Shown here: positions 8,877 through 16,423 of the stretch, piece after piece
Layout of the letters: every line of letters starts with the position of its first letter
Numbering within the stretch: the stretch's first letter is position 1
Source: CAVTQY01 sp963736975
GTDB taxonomy: Bacteria; Pseudomonadota; Alphaproteobacteria; Acetobacterales; Acetobacteraceae
Length of the DNA stretch: 64,000 nucleotides
Reading direction: 5' to 3'
Assembly: GCA_963736975.1 (NCBI GenBank)
Contig: CAVTQY010000001.1
Span: forward strand, 496,001-560,000
Translations under genes and position numbers: made by a program
Notes under the pieces: model-generated
Told to the model about the DNA's origin: nothing
The model's database searches: none
Seen by the model: only the letters and a program-made list of their open reading frames with translations

Positions 8877-9152
8877 TCATTCGGCCGCGGCCGTGACGGG
8901 AGCGGCGTAGGGCACCAACACGATGAGCGGGTTGTGGTACTCGGCGAGATCATCGGGCGGCATCGCGTCGTCCTCGATGGCCGGCGGGAGTGTCGCGCCG
9001 GCCTCGACCGCCGATGCCAGGGCGTCCCTCGCCTGCGGCGCGATCTGTTCCGGGCCGTTGGCGACGGACGTCACGCCGGGGAACCCGGGGAAGCTGATCC
9101 ACCACGTCTTGCCGGCATCGGCCGGTTCGGCGATGGCGATATAGTTTCTCAC
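8877..9152 (-). CDS. hicB: HicB-family antitoxin
   Basis: This 91-residue protein matches the partial-RNase-H-like HicB fold. It begins MRNYIAIAEPADAGKTWWIS, followed by FPGFPGVTSVANGPEQIAPQARDAL, the typical HicB pattern of a short beta sheet and the A-rich helix. HicB antitoxins bind and neutralise the HicA ribonuclease and autoregulate the operon. The GTG at 9152 is preceded by a GAGGGGG ribosome site and lies 12 bases after the stop of the hicA remnant, so the original hicA-hicB order is kept. The C-terminal DNA-binding segment of longer HicB proteins is not obvious. Because the toxin is frameshifted, this may now be a solitary antitoxin. Confidence 0.85.
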   Translation of the reverse strand: MRNYIAIAEPADAGKTWWISFPGFPGVTSVANGPEQIAPQARDALASAVEAGATLPPAIEDDAMPPDDLAEYHNPLIVLVPYAAPVTAAAE

Positions 9153-9164
9153 GAGCTTTCCCCC

Positions 9165-9337
9165 TCACCGTTGCTGCGGAAATTCGCAGCCGGCACCGCG
9201 GCAGATTGAGCGCAGCGTTCCCGGCCTGATATCGCCCCTGTGGTTCGGCACGACAACGATGCGGCCGATTTTCAGAATACCACGTGCGACCCTTTGCCGG
9301 GACGCTCCGCCCCTCCTTCACGTCGCAGCCGGTTCAT
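9165..9337 (-). pseudogene. hicA: hicA toxin, inactivated by a frameshift
   Basis: Translating from the ATG at 9337 gives MNRLRREGGAERPGKGSHVVF and then a TGA at 9272-9274. Shifting frame at that point continues KIGRIVVVPNHRGDI followed by RPGTLRSICRGAGCEFPQQR and a stop at 9165. The halves together are a HicA (YcfA-like) mRNA interferase: KGSH contains the catalytic histidine, and the PNHRGDIRPGTLRSI block is the typical C-terminal part. It is directly upstream of hicB. An indel of one or two bases near 9273 destroys the frame right after the active-site segment. The Trp usually found after 'EG' is Gly here, another sign of decay. A sequencing error is the alternative. Confidence 0.82.
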
Positions 9338-9417
9338 CACCTCACGCGGGCGACAATGACTCGCCCCGCCACGCGGCCAGGAAGCGCGCCAGGCGCCCGC
9401 CGCGCCATCCACACCCC

Positions 9418-10116
9418 TTACGCCGCGTCCACCAACACGACCTCCGCATCCTGGACCGCGGTCACACGCAACGCCGCTTCGTCGCTCACCGCGACGCCAT
9501 CCCGCGCCTCGGCCCTGATCCCATTGACCTCCACCAGGCCCGTTGACGGAACGAGATAAGCGTGCCGCCCCGCTCCCAGCGGATACTCAACGCTCTGCCC
9601 GGTCTTCAGCGTAGCGCCCAGCACCCGCGCGCGGCTGCGGATCCGCAGCGCCTCGGCATCGCCGTCGAAGCCGCTCGCCAAGGTGACAAATCGCCCGGCG
9701 CGCTCGTTTTTCGGGAACGGGCGTGCGCCCCAGCCAGGCTCGCCGCCGCGCCGGTCCGGCACGATCCAGATCTGGAAGAGCGTCGTCACCTCCGGCTCGA
9801 GATTGTATTCCGAGTGCCGAATCCCTGTCCCGGCGCTCATTACCTGCACATCGCCCGCCTCGGTCCGCCCCTTGTTGCCGAGGCTGTCCTCATGCGTGAT
9901 CGCGCCCTGCCGCACATAGGTGATGATCTCCATGTCGGCGTGCGGATGTGGCGGAAAGCCCTGCCGCGGTGCGATCTCGTCGTCGTTCCAGACGCGCAGC
10001 GAACCCCAGTTCATCCGTTTCGGATCATGGTAGTCGGCGAACGAGAAATGGTGCCGCGTGTCGAGCCAACCGTGATGGCCGCCACCGAGACTGCTGTAAG
10101 GGCGTCTTTCGATCAT
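9418..10116 (-). CDS. Pirin-family bicupin protein
   Basis: This 232-residue protein is a pirin of the YhhW/quercetinase-like type. The N-terminal cupin shows HHGWLDTRHHFSFADYHDP and FPPHPHADMEIITYV, with the metal-binding histidines HPHxDME; the second motif follows in MSAGTGIRHSEYN. The C-terminal cupin is degenerate, as usual. Members bind Fe or other divalent metals and can show quercetin dioxygenase activity or act in redox sensing. The ATG at 10116 is chosen because AAGGAGGA lies just upstream; an in-frame GTG at 10131 is less likely. It is divergent from a LysR-type gene, a common pairing for pirins, but that regulator is broken here. Confidence 0.92.
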   Translation of the reverse strand: MIERRPYSSLGGGHHGWLDTRHHFSFADYHDPKRMNWGSLRVWNDDEIAPRQGFPPHPHADMEIITYVRQGAITHEDSLGNKGRTEAGDVQVMSAGTGIRHSEYNLEPEVTTLFQIWIVPDRRGGEPGWGARPFPKNERAGRFVTLASGFDGDAEALRIRSRARVLGATLKTGQSVEYPLGAGRHAYLVPSTGLVEVNGIRAEARDGVAVSDEAALRVTAVQDAEVVLVDAA

Positions 10117-10220
10117 TCTGTCCTCCTTCACCGGGATCGCGGTGTTCGAAACCGCAGATAGGGCTGGCAGTCAGGCGCACAAAGAGAAACAATGGAAACC
10201 TATCGTTTCTCATCTTGCCG

Positions 10221-11108
10221 ATGCCGCTCCCCGACCTGGAAGCCTGGGCGATCTTCGCCAGAACTCGCCGCCACGGGCTCTTTCGCCGCGGCCGCGAAGG
10301 AACTTGCCATCTCGAAGGCCACCGTCTCCAAGGCGATCACCCGCCTGGAAACGCGCCTCGGGACGCCGCTGGTCAACCGCACCTCACGCCGCCTGTCGCT
10401 CACCGAGATCGGCCGCGCCTCCGTCAGCGCGGCGGGCGGCATCCTGGCCGAGGCCGAGATCCTGGAAGCGCAGGCCATGGCGCAATCGGCCACCCCGCGT
10501 GGGACCGTGCGCGTCGCCGCCCCCATGTCGTTCGGCACCGCTTACCTCGCCCCGGCACTGCCAGACCTGCTGGCGCAATATCCGCAGCTCTCGATCGACC
10601 TGCACCTGAGTGACGAGGTCATCGACTTGATCGGCGGCCGCTTCGACCTGGCATTGCGCATTGCCGCCCTGCCCAATTCGAGCCTGCGGGCCCGCCGGTT
10701 TTGCGATGTGCGGCGGCTGCTCGTCGCCGCGCCCGCCTATCTGGAACGCCGCGGCCGCCCGTCCCATCCGCGCGATCTCGGGGACCACGCCTGCCTCGGT
10801 TATGCCTATTTGCCGGTGCCCAATCGCTGGCGGTTCATCCACGGATCCGGCGAGGAATTCGTGGTGACGCGCTCCGACCCGCGCTGCTTGCCGGCCTCGG
10901 CCTGGCGGTCCAGCCGGAATTCGTCGTCTGGTCCGACCTCGCGGCCGGCCGCCTGCAATCGGTTATGCCCGACTGGTCGCCGCCCCTGATCGCGCTTTCC
11001 ATCGTCACCCCGCCGGGCCGTCTGCGTCCGGCTCCGGTCGCTGCCGTGGCGGATTTTCTGGTGGAGCGACTGTCTGTCGCGCCATGGGTTGTTCAGGGCC
11101 GCCCCTGA
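10221..11108 (+). pseudogene. LysR-type transcriptional regulator, two frameshifts
   Basis: Three frames must be joined to read a normal LysR protein of about 290 residues. The start at 10221 gives MPLPDLEAWAIFA. After a one-base loss near 10260 the frame continues ELAATGSFAAAAKELAISKA (the helix-turn-helix) through the effector domain to GSGEEFVVT at about 10868. There a second lesion shifts into GDALRPALLAGLGLAVQPEF, running to the stop at 11108. The second lesion sits at a GGTGACG sequence and lacks the usual linker between 'VVT' and 'GDALRPA', so deletion between short direct repeats is likely. It is divergently placed with the pirin gene, its probable former target. Confidence 0.85.
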
Positions 11109-11118
11109 TACGACGACT

Positions 11119-11293
11119 TTACTCGTCCTGGAATTGTCTCCAGCTCCCGCCGGCTGGTTTCGCTGAAATCCCCTCGATATGCTTGTCGCGAAGCGGCGCC
11201 GTCTGGGTCAGCCAATGTGCAGGCGAACGACGCCAGCCCGCCCATCGCCACCCCCACTAGGCCAAAAAAAGCCGAGACGTAAGTCGTGTCCAA
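11119..11293 (-). pseudogene. Remnant of a small membrane-anchored hypothetical protein family
   Basis: From a TTG at 11293 the frame reads MDTTYVSAFFGLVGVAMGGL, which resembles the N-terminus of a family of roughly 150-residue alphaproteobacterial proteins beginning MDTxYxSAxxxLxGxxxGGLxS and followed by a WLTQ segment. In this copy the WLTQTAPLRDKHIEG segment appears only after a frame change around 11215, and a stop follows at 11119, so most of the protein is missing. I identify the family from memory of the conserved N-terminus, not from a search. It lies between two unrelated genes. Confidence 0.4.
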
Positions 11294-11310
11294 TCAATCC
11301 TAATCTGGCA

Positions 11311-11802
11311 TCAGTAAATCCCCGCAGCGAGCCCCGCACCCAGAGCGGCACCGCACTCCGCGCACCGCTTCAGCTCGGCAGCGTCGATCACCTTTCGCGC
11401 CAGGATCGCCTCCGGCGTTTGCGCATGCGTGCAAACGATCAGCGGCTCGGCGATGGCCCGCAGCCGCCACCCTGTCGCTATGCGCGCGATCTGCCGTGCA
11501 GCATTGTGCCCGTCGCTCCCGGCACAGATCAGCGCCGCATATGGCCTGCCATTAAGCCGCTCCAGCACCGGGTAATACGTGCGATCGAAGAACTCCTTCA
11601 TCTCGCCGGCCAGCGCCGCGAGGTTTTCCGGCGTCGCGAAGATGTAGCCATCCGCCTCCAGCAGATCGGCGGCCTGCACCTGCGCAGCCGCCAGCAGCCG
11701 CACTGTTATTTCCGGCTCCGCGCTGGCGGCATCCCGCGCCGCCTCCGCCATCTGACGTGCGCCTCCGGTACGGGAGTGAACCACGATCAGCAAAGTTTTC
11801 AC
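11311..11802 (-). CDS. Flavodoxin / NADPH-dependent FMN reductase-like protein
   Basis: This 163-residue protein has a flavodoxin-like fold. It begins KTLLIVVHSRTGGARQMAEA, where the first strand is followed by the phosphate-binding loop HSRTGGA. Then come DGYIFATPENLAALAGEMKEF (the second flavin-contact loop, corresponding to the SPxxxxxxxxxxKxFxD pattern) and ALICAGSDGHNAARQ. It is likely a cytosolic FMN-binding oxidoreductase. It has several cysteines near the C-terminus (CAECGAALGAG) of unknown role. There is no obvious operon partner: the neighbours are a gene remnant and, after a 208-base gap, the aldo-keto reductase. Confidence 0.75.
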   Translation of the reverse strand: MKTLLIVVHSRTGGARQMAEAARDAASAEPEITVRLLAAAQVQAADLLEADGYIFATPENLAALAGEMKEFFDRTYYPVLERLNGRPYAALICAGSDGHNAARQIARIATGWRLRAIAEPLIVCTHAQTPEAILARKVIDAAELKRCAECGAALGAGLAAGIY

Positions 11803-12010
11803 GGCCGGGCGCTCTCATGAAGTGACCAACGGCAGTTGCGTTTCGCACTGGTCCGGCCACGAGCCCATAGCCGAAACGACCCATCAGCCGACACTCCGAA
11901 CTAAGCGCGATGAGCAGGTCCGCTCAAGCTTCAACGCTTGTTGCCGACGCTGCCGGCGGCAGGGCGCGATGTTGGCGGGCTTTACCTCCGGCGTGTCGCT
12001 CAGGTATACT

Positions 12011-12976
12011 CTATCGACGCGGTGCATAAGCTTCGTCCAGCAACTTCAGTTCTTTCTCACCCAATCGAATTCCCAGCGCAGCCACAGCCTCATCGACCTG
12101 CCCAGGATGTGTCGCGCCGATTATGGGGGCGGTGACCCCCGGCTGATGCAGCACCCAGGCCAGGGCGACCTGCGCTGGGCTTACACCGTGCAACGCTGCA
12201 AGCTCCGCGACGCGATCCACTATCGCCTCATCCGCCACACGACCATACAGCCTGTACGTATAATCATCCGTCTTGGCGCGCTCGGTCCGCGCAGGATCCT
12301 GCCGCCGCCCCCGCCCGCAAAGGAAGCCGCGCGCCATCGGACTGTAGGGGATCAGCCCGATACCTTGCGCGCGGCAGAACGGCAGTAATTCGCGTTCATC
12401 CTCACGCCACAGAAGGTTATAATGGTTCTGCACGGAGGCGAATGGCGCCAGCCCGTTCCGTGCGGCATGGAAATACGCCGTCGCGAACTGCCAGAACGGC
12501 ATGTCGGTAATCCCGACGTGAAGCACCTTACCCGCGCGAACGAGATGATCGAACGCCTCTGTCATCTCCTCAAGGTTGGTCGTCGGGTCCCAGATATGTG
12601 TCTGGTAGATGTCGACATAATCGGTTCGCAGCCGCCGCAGCGAGCGTTCGGCGGCGTCGATGATATGCTTGCGGGAGAAGCCACGAGCATTTGCGTCACT
12701 GCCCATCGGATTTCCAACTTTGGTCGCGATCACCAGCTCCGCGCGGCTACCGAACTCAGCAACTAGGGTGCCGACGATTTCCTCGCTGACACCGGCCGAG
12801 TAGTAGTCGCAGGTATCGATGAAATTAATGCCGGCTTCGATGGCACGGCGGAACACCGAACGGCTCTGGTCGAGATCCAGCACCCAGGGTCGCCAGGAAC
12901 GATCGCCGAAACCCATCGCGCCGAGCCCGATGCGCGAGACCGTCAATCCCGCTCGGCCAAGCCGGACATACTCCAT
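12011..12976 (-). CDS. Aldo/keto reductase
   Basis: This 321-residue NADPH-dependent oxidoreductase belongs to the aldo/keto reductase superfamily. The catalytic tetrad is visible: Asp54 and Tyr58/59 in FIDTCDYYS, Lys86 in VIATKVG, and His127 in YQTHIWDP. The C-terminal cofactor-binding part is GVTAPIIGATHPGQVDEA. The start at 12976 is immediately before the family N-terminus MEYVRLGRAGLTVSRIGLG. It lies 13 bases downstream of the ABC binding-protein gene on the same strand, so it is probably the last gene of the transporter operon and may act on the imported compound or a derivative. Confidence 0.92.
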   Translation of the reverse strand: MEYVRLGRAGLTVSRIGLGAMGFGDRSWRPWVLDLDQSRSVFRRAIEAGINFIDTCDYYSAGVSEEIVGTLVAEFGSRAELVIATKVGNPMGSDANARGFSRKHIIDAAERSLRRLRTDYVDIYQTHIWDPTTNLEEMTEAFDHLVRAGKVLHVGITDMPFWQFATAYFHAARNGLAPFASVQNHYNLLWREDERELLPFCRAQGIGLIPYSPMARGFLCGRGRRQDPARTERAKTDDYTYRLYGRVADEAIVDRVAELAALHGVSPAQVALAWVLHQPGVTAPIIGATHPGQVDEAVAALGIRLGEKELKLLDEAYAPRR

Positions 12977-12989
12977 GCACGTTTTCCGT

Positions 12990-14525
12990 TCAGGCCGAGG
13001 TTTTCCATAGCCCACCGAAGCGTGGTATCTCGTCAGGGATCCATTCGAAGCCGTGCACGGCATCGCGCATGGCGGCATACTCCGCGCCGAAAAGCAGCGG
13101 CACGATCGGCAGGTCATTCACGATCTGCTGCTGTGCCTCGGCATAGAGTTTTTTGCGTTCCGCCATGTCGTACACGGTGCGGGCCTGATCGAGCAGCGCA
13201 TCGACCCTCTCATTCCGGTACTTCATGGTGTTTGCAAAGCCCTTGCTGTGGAACAGAATATAGAGCAGCCCATCCGGATCGGCGCGCTGCGTCCAGCGGG
13301 TGGGCGTAAGGTTCGTGGCACCCGATACCACCCGCGCATACCATTCGCTGGAGGCCACCGGCTGCAGCGTCAGCCTGACGCCAATCGCACCGAGCTGTTC
13401 CTGCAGGAGCTGGTTGATCTGCTGAAAGACCGTGACCTGCGGGGTGGAGAGCACATAGTCGAAGCCGTTGGGGTGCCCGGCTTCGGCAAGCAGCGCTTTC
13501 GCACGCGCGGGGTCGTGCGGATAGAATTTCAGGTCCGGATCGTACCACCATAATCCGGGCGGCGTCGGGCCGTTGGACACGGTGCCCTGCCCGCGCATGG
13601 TGATCTCGTTCAGGCGGCCGCGGTCGATGGCATGCGCGAATGCCTGCCGCAGCTTGGCGTTGTCGAAAGGTGGCTCGTTCACGTGCCACTGCAGGAAATA
13701 CCAACGACCCACCTTGATCGGCTTCAACACGATCCCGGCGCGCTTTTCGATCGGCAGGACGTCGGCCGGGGTAAGCTGGTCCACGTAATCGATCTCACCG
13801 GTGATCAGGCGCTGCACGCCGATGATCGAACCCGCCAGGTCCTGCACCACGATCCGGTCGAGATAAGGAAGTCCCGGCTGCCAATAATCGGGGTTACGCT
13901 CCAGCAGCACGCGGCTGCCGCGGGTCCATTCCTTCAGGATGAAGGCGCCGGTACCGACGGGCTGGCTGCCGAACGCCGGTCCGCGCTGCTGCCATGCGGT
14001 GGGAGAGACCATGAAGCCGGGGCGTTCCCCCAGGAGGCTGAACAGTACCGGCGATGGCGCGGTCAGGTTGAAGGCGACATGCGCAGCGTCGATCGCTTCC
14101 ACGGATGCGATGATGGGTGCCAGCACCTGCCGTTGCGGCGAGTTGATCTTCGCGTCCAGCCGCTGGTCGATGTTCCACTTCACCGCCGCGGCGTCGAACG
14201 GCGTGCCGTCCTGGAATTTCACCCCCCGGTTCAGCGTGAACACGATGCGTTTGCCGTCGGCCGAGGTCTCCCAGCTTTGCGCCAGCCCAGGCTTGATAGA
14301 GAAGTCCGGTCCGTATTTCACCAGCGTGTCGAACGCGAGATACAGCACATAGCGCTCGGTGTACTGGACCGAGAAAATCGGATCGTAGGTCTTGGCGTCG
14401 TTCAACAGGCCGACCGTCAGCGTGCCGCCGCGGGACGGGGTTTCGGCCCGCGCCGTTCCGCCCGCCAGCAAGCCACCGGCCAGCCCCATCATCAGATGCC
14501 GGCGTGCGATAAGACCCGTTTGCAT
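12990..14525 (-). CDS. Peptide/nickel-type ABC transporter substrate-binding protein
   Basis: This is a family 5 (SBP_bac_5, DppA-like) extracytoplasmic binding protein, 511 residues. It has a Tat/Sec-like signal with a twin Arg-Arg at ARRHLMMGLAGGLLAGG. The mature region has GGTLTVGLLNDAKTYDPIF, the family segment YGPDFSIKPGLAQSWETSAD, and VKFQDGTPFDAAAVKWNID. The ATG at 14525 is selected because GGGAGGAAACG lies immediately upstream; an in-frame ATG at 14546 is possible. It is encoded downstream of two permeases, in an operon that lacks ATP-binding subunits in this window. The substrate need not be a peptide; the family also binds sugars, opines and other compounds. Confidence 0.9.
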   Translation of the reverse strand: MQTGLIARRHLMMGLAGGLLAGGTARAETPSRGGTLTVGLLNDAKTYDPIFSVQYTERYVLYLAFDTLVKYGPDFSIKPGLAQSWETSADGKRIVFTLNRGVKFQDGTPFDAAAVKWNIDQRLDAKINSPQRQVLAPIIASVEAIDAAHVAFNLTAPSPVLFSLLGERPGFMVSPTAWQQRGPAFGSQPVGTGAFILKEWTRGSRVLLERNPDYWQPGLPYLDRIVVQDLAGSIIGVQRLITGEIDYVDQLTPADVLPIEKRAGIVLKPIKVGRWYFLQWHVNEPPFDNAKLRQAFAHAIDRGRLNEITMRGQGTVSNGPTPPGLWWYDPDLKFYPHDPARAKALLAEAGHPNGFDYVLSTPQVTVFQQINQLLQEQLGAIGVRLTLQPVASSEWYARVVSGATNLTPTRWTQRADPDGLLYILFHSKGFANTMKYRNERVDALLDQARTVYDMAERKKLYAEAQQQIVNDLPIVPLLFGAEYAAMRDAVHGFEWIPDEIPRFGGLWKTSA

Positions 14526-14542
14526 CGTTTCCTCCCTGTCGT

Positions 14543-15319
14543 TCATCTGAACGACCTGCCGATGATGTAGAACGCCATGACAGTCAGGCTGACCGCCGCG
14601 CCGGGCGCCAGACTGATCCACGGATTGATCGCCAGATAGTCGTACCCAGCCCGCACCATGCCGCCCCAATCGGCGGCCGGGGGCGGAATGCCCAGCCCGA
14701 GAAAGCTCAGGCTAGCGGAGGTGAAGATCGCGAAAGAGACGCTGATGGAGAACTGCGCCGCCACCACAGGCAGCACACCGGGCCAGATATGCCGCCAGAT
14801 GATCCAGAGCGGCTTGCCGCCAAGGGCGCGCGCGGCCTCGACGAACAAGGCCTCCCGCAGGGCCAGGGCCTGGCCGCGCACCAATCGCGCGATCGGCGGC
14901 CACATCACGACGCCCATCACAAGAATGAGGTTACGCAGACTGGCCCCGACCATCACGGTGATGATCAACGCCAGCACCAGCCCCGGCAGGGCGATGAACA
15001 GGTCGATCAGGGCAGCCAGCGCGACATCGGTCGCGCCGCGCAGCGTGCCCGCGATCAGCCCGATCGGCGCGCCGATGGCGGTGGCCACCACTGCCCCGCC
15101 CAGACCAATAGGCAGAGAGGCACGGGCACCGTAAATCACCCGGCTGAGAACGTCGCGGCCCAGATCGTCAGTCCCGAGCCAGTGCGCGGCGCTCGGCAGC
15201 GCCAGCATGTCAATCCCCGACGCATAGGGGTTTTGCGGCGCCAGTGTCGGGGCCGCGACCGCGACGGCGGCAATGCAGGTGACTACGCTGGCCCCTATCC
15301 AACATCCCGGACGCTTCAC
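14543..15319 (-). CDS. Peptide-type ABC transporter permease, DppC-like
   Basis: This is an inner-membrane permease of the DppC/OppC class, 258 residues. A GTG start at 15319 overlaps the stop of the upstream permease (GTGA). After the first membrane segment comes the class hallmark HWLGTDDLGRDVLSRVIYGA, then the cytoplasmic EAA loop EAARALGGKPLWIIWRHIWP and the later SFLGLGIPPPAADWGGM segment. It is slightly shorter at the N-terminus than typical DppC (about 280-300). It would form a heterodimer with the adjacent DppB-like protein. The frame is open far upstream, but those residues overlap other genes and show no family similarity. Confidence 0.9.
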   Translation of the reverse strand: MKRPGCWIGASVVTCIAAVAVAAPTLAPQNPYASGIDMLALPSAAHWLGTDDLGRDVLSRVIYGARASLPIGLGGAVVATAIGAPIGLIAGTLRGATDVALAALIDLFIALPGLVLALIITVMVGASLRNLILVMGVVMWPPIARLVRGQALALREALFVEAARALGGKPLWIIWRHIWPGVLPVVAAQFSISVSFAIFTSASLSFLGLGIPPPAADWGGMVRAGYDYLAINPWISLAPGAAVSLTVMAFYIIGRSFR

Positions 15320-16257
15320 GACGGGTCCCGGATCTGCGGGTTGACAACTCCATAGCCGATATCGGCCAACAAATTCATCAGCACCACGCCGACCACGATC
15401 AGGATGCCGACGGCGAGCATCACCGGGAAGTCGCGTAACTCGATGGCGGAAACAAACAGCCGGCCCATGCCCGGCATGGAGAAAATGGTCTCGGTGACGA
15501 CGGCCCCGCCGGTCAACTGACCGAACGAGATGCCGACGAAGGTGATGACCGGCAGGATCGCGTTCGGTGCCGCGTGCCGGAACGCCACGCGCCATTCGCC
15601 GAGTCCCTTGGCGCGGGCGACCTGGATGAACGGGCGCTGGATCACCGCCTGGTACTCCGCCCGATATACGATGCTGAACGCGCCGAAATAATACGCCGAC
15701 AGCGTCAGTACCGGCATGACCATGTGGCGCAGATGCGCGCCGATCCCGGCCGACCAGGGCACCCAGCCGGTGGACGGGAGCAGGTCGAGCTTCACCGACA
15801 GAATAAAGATCAAGGATACACCGAGCATGAAATTCGGCACCGTGATGCCGACGAGGTTCGCCACTGTGATCACCGTTTGCAGCGGCCGCCGGGCAACGGG
15901 GATTGTGTTGCACGCCACCGCCGCGATCACCGCAAGCGCAATCGACCAGAACGAGAGTTCCAGCGTGACCGGAATGCGCGCCACGATGGCCGCCGCGACG
16001 CTCTGCTGGGTGGTGTAGCTGCGTCCCAGATCGCCAGCGAGCGCGCGCCCCAGCCAATGCAGGTATTGGATCACCTCCGGCTGGTCGAAGCCGTATTTCG
16101 CGTTCAGCGCGGCGATCGCCTGCGGGCTGGCGTCCTGGCCCAGCATCATCGCCGCCGGACTGCCCAGCAGCCGCGTCACCGTGAAGAACAGCAGGGCCGA
16201 GACGGCGAGCGCGGTCGCCAGCATCAGCAGCACGCGGCGCACGATCAGCCTGAGCAT
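15316..16257 (-). CDS. Peptide-type ABC transporter permease, DppB-like
   Basis: This is an inner-membrane permease of the DppB/OppB class, 313 residues and normal length. The N-terminus MLRLIVRRVLLMLATALAVS is the typical first membrane segment. YGFDQPEVIQYLHWLGRALA then GDLGRSYTTQQSVAAAI is the conserved periplasmic region, and QVARAKGLGEWRVAFRHAAP the cytoplasmic coupling loop. It ends in the GTGA overlap with the DppC-like gene. It is the first gene of the leftward operon and shares a 166-base divergent promoter region, containing a GntR-type palindrome, with the luciferase-like gene. Confidence 0.92.
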   Translation of the reverse strand: MLRLIVRRVLLMLATALAVSALLFFTVTRLLGSPAAMMLGQDASPQAIAALNAKYGFDQPEVIQYLHWLGRALAGDLGRSYTTQQSVAAAIVARIPVTLELSFWSIALAVIAAVACNTIPVARRPLQTVITVANLVGITVPNFMLGVSLIFILSVKLDLLPSTGWVPWSAGIGAHLRHMVMPVLTLSAYYFGAFSIVYRAEYQAVIQRPFIQVARAKGLGEWRVAFRHAAPNAILPVITFVGISFGQLTGGAVVTETIFSMPGMGRLFVSAIELRDFPVMLAVGILIVVGVVLMNLLADIGYGVVNPQIRDPS

Positions 16258-16345
16258 CTGCCTGAGCCACCTCCCGCCGTTCAGCCGCCCCGTTCACCCC
16301 CCCGTTCAGACGCCGAGATGGGCGCTGGCTTTCCGGACATAAGTA

Positions 16346-16355
16346 TGGTATACCA
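16346..16355. promoter_or_regulatory. TGGTATACCA palindrome, probable operator for the neighbouring GntR/FCD regulator
   Basis: A perfect 10-bp palindrome, TGGTATACCA, lies in the divergent region between the DppB-like permease and the luciferase-like gene, inside a locally AT-richer stretch (ATAAGTATGGTATACCAAAC). FCD-subfamily GntR proteins, such as FadR and LldR, typically bind sites of the form TGGTnnnACCA or close to it. A gene for such a regulator lies 1.3 kb away. The location fits control of both divergent units. Binding is inferred, not shown. Confidence 0.6.
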
Positions 16356-16423
16356 AACTGCTCCGGTACACCAGACGCGCGGTTTCCGGCCGGGAGCCTC
16401 GGCCAAAGCAACGGAGACACGGC

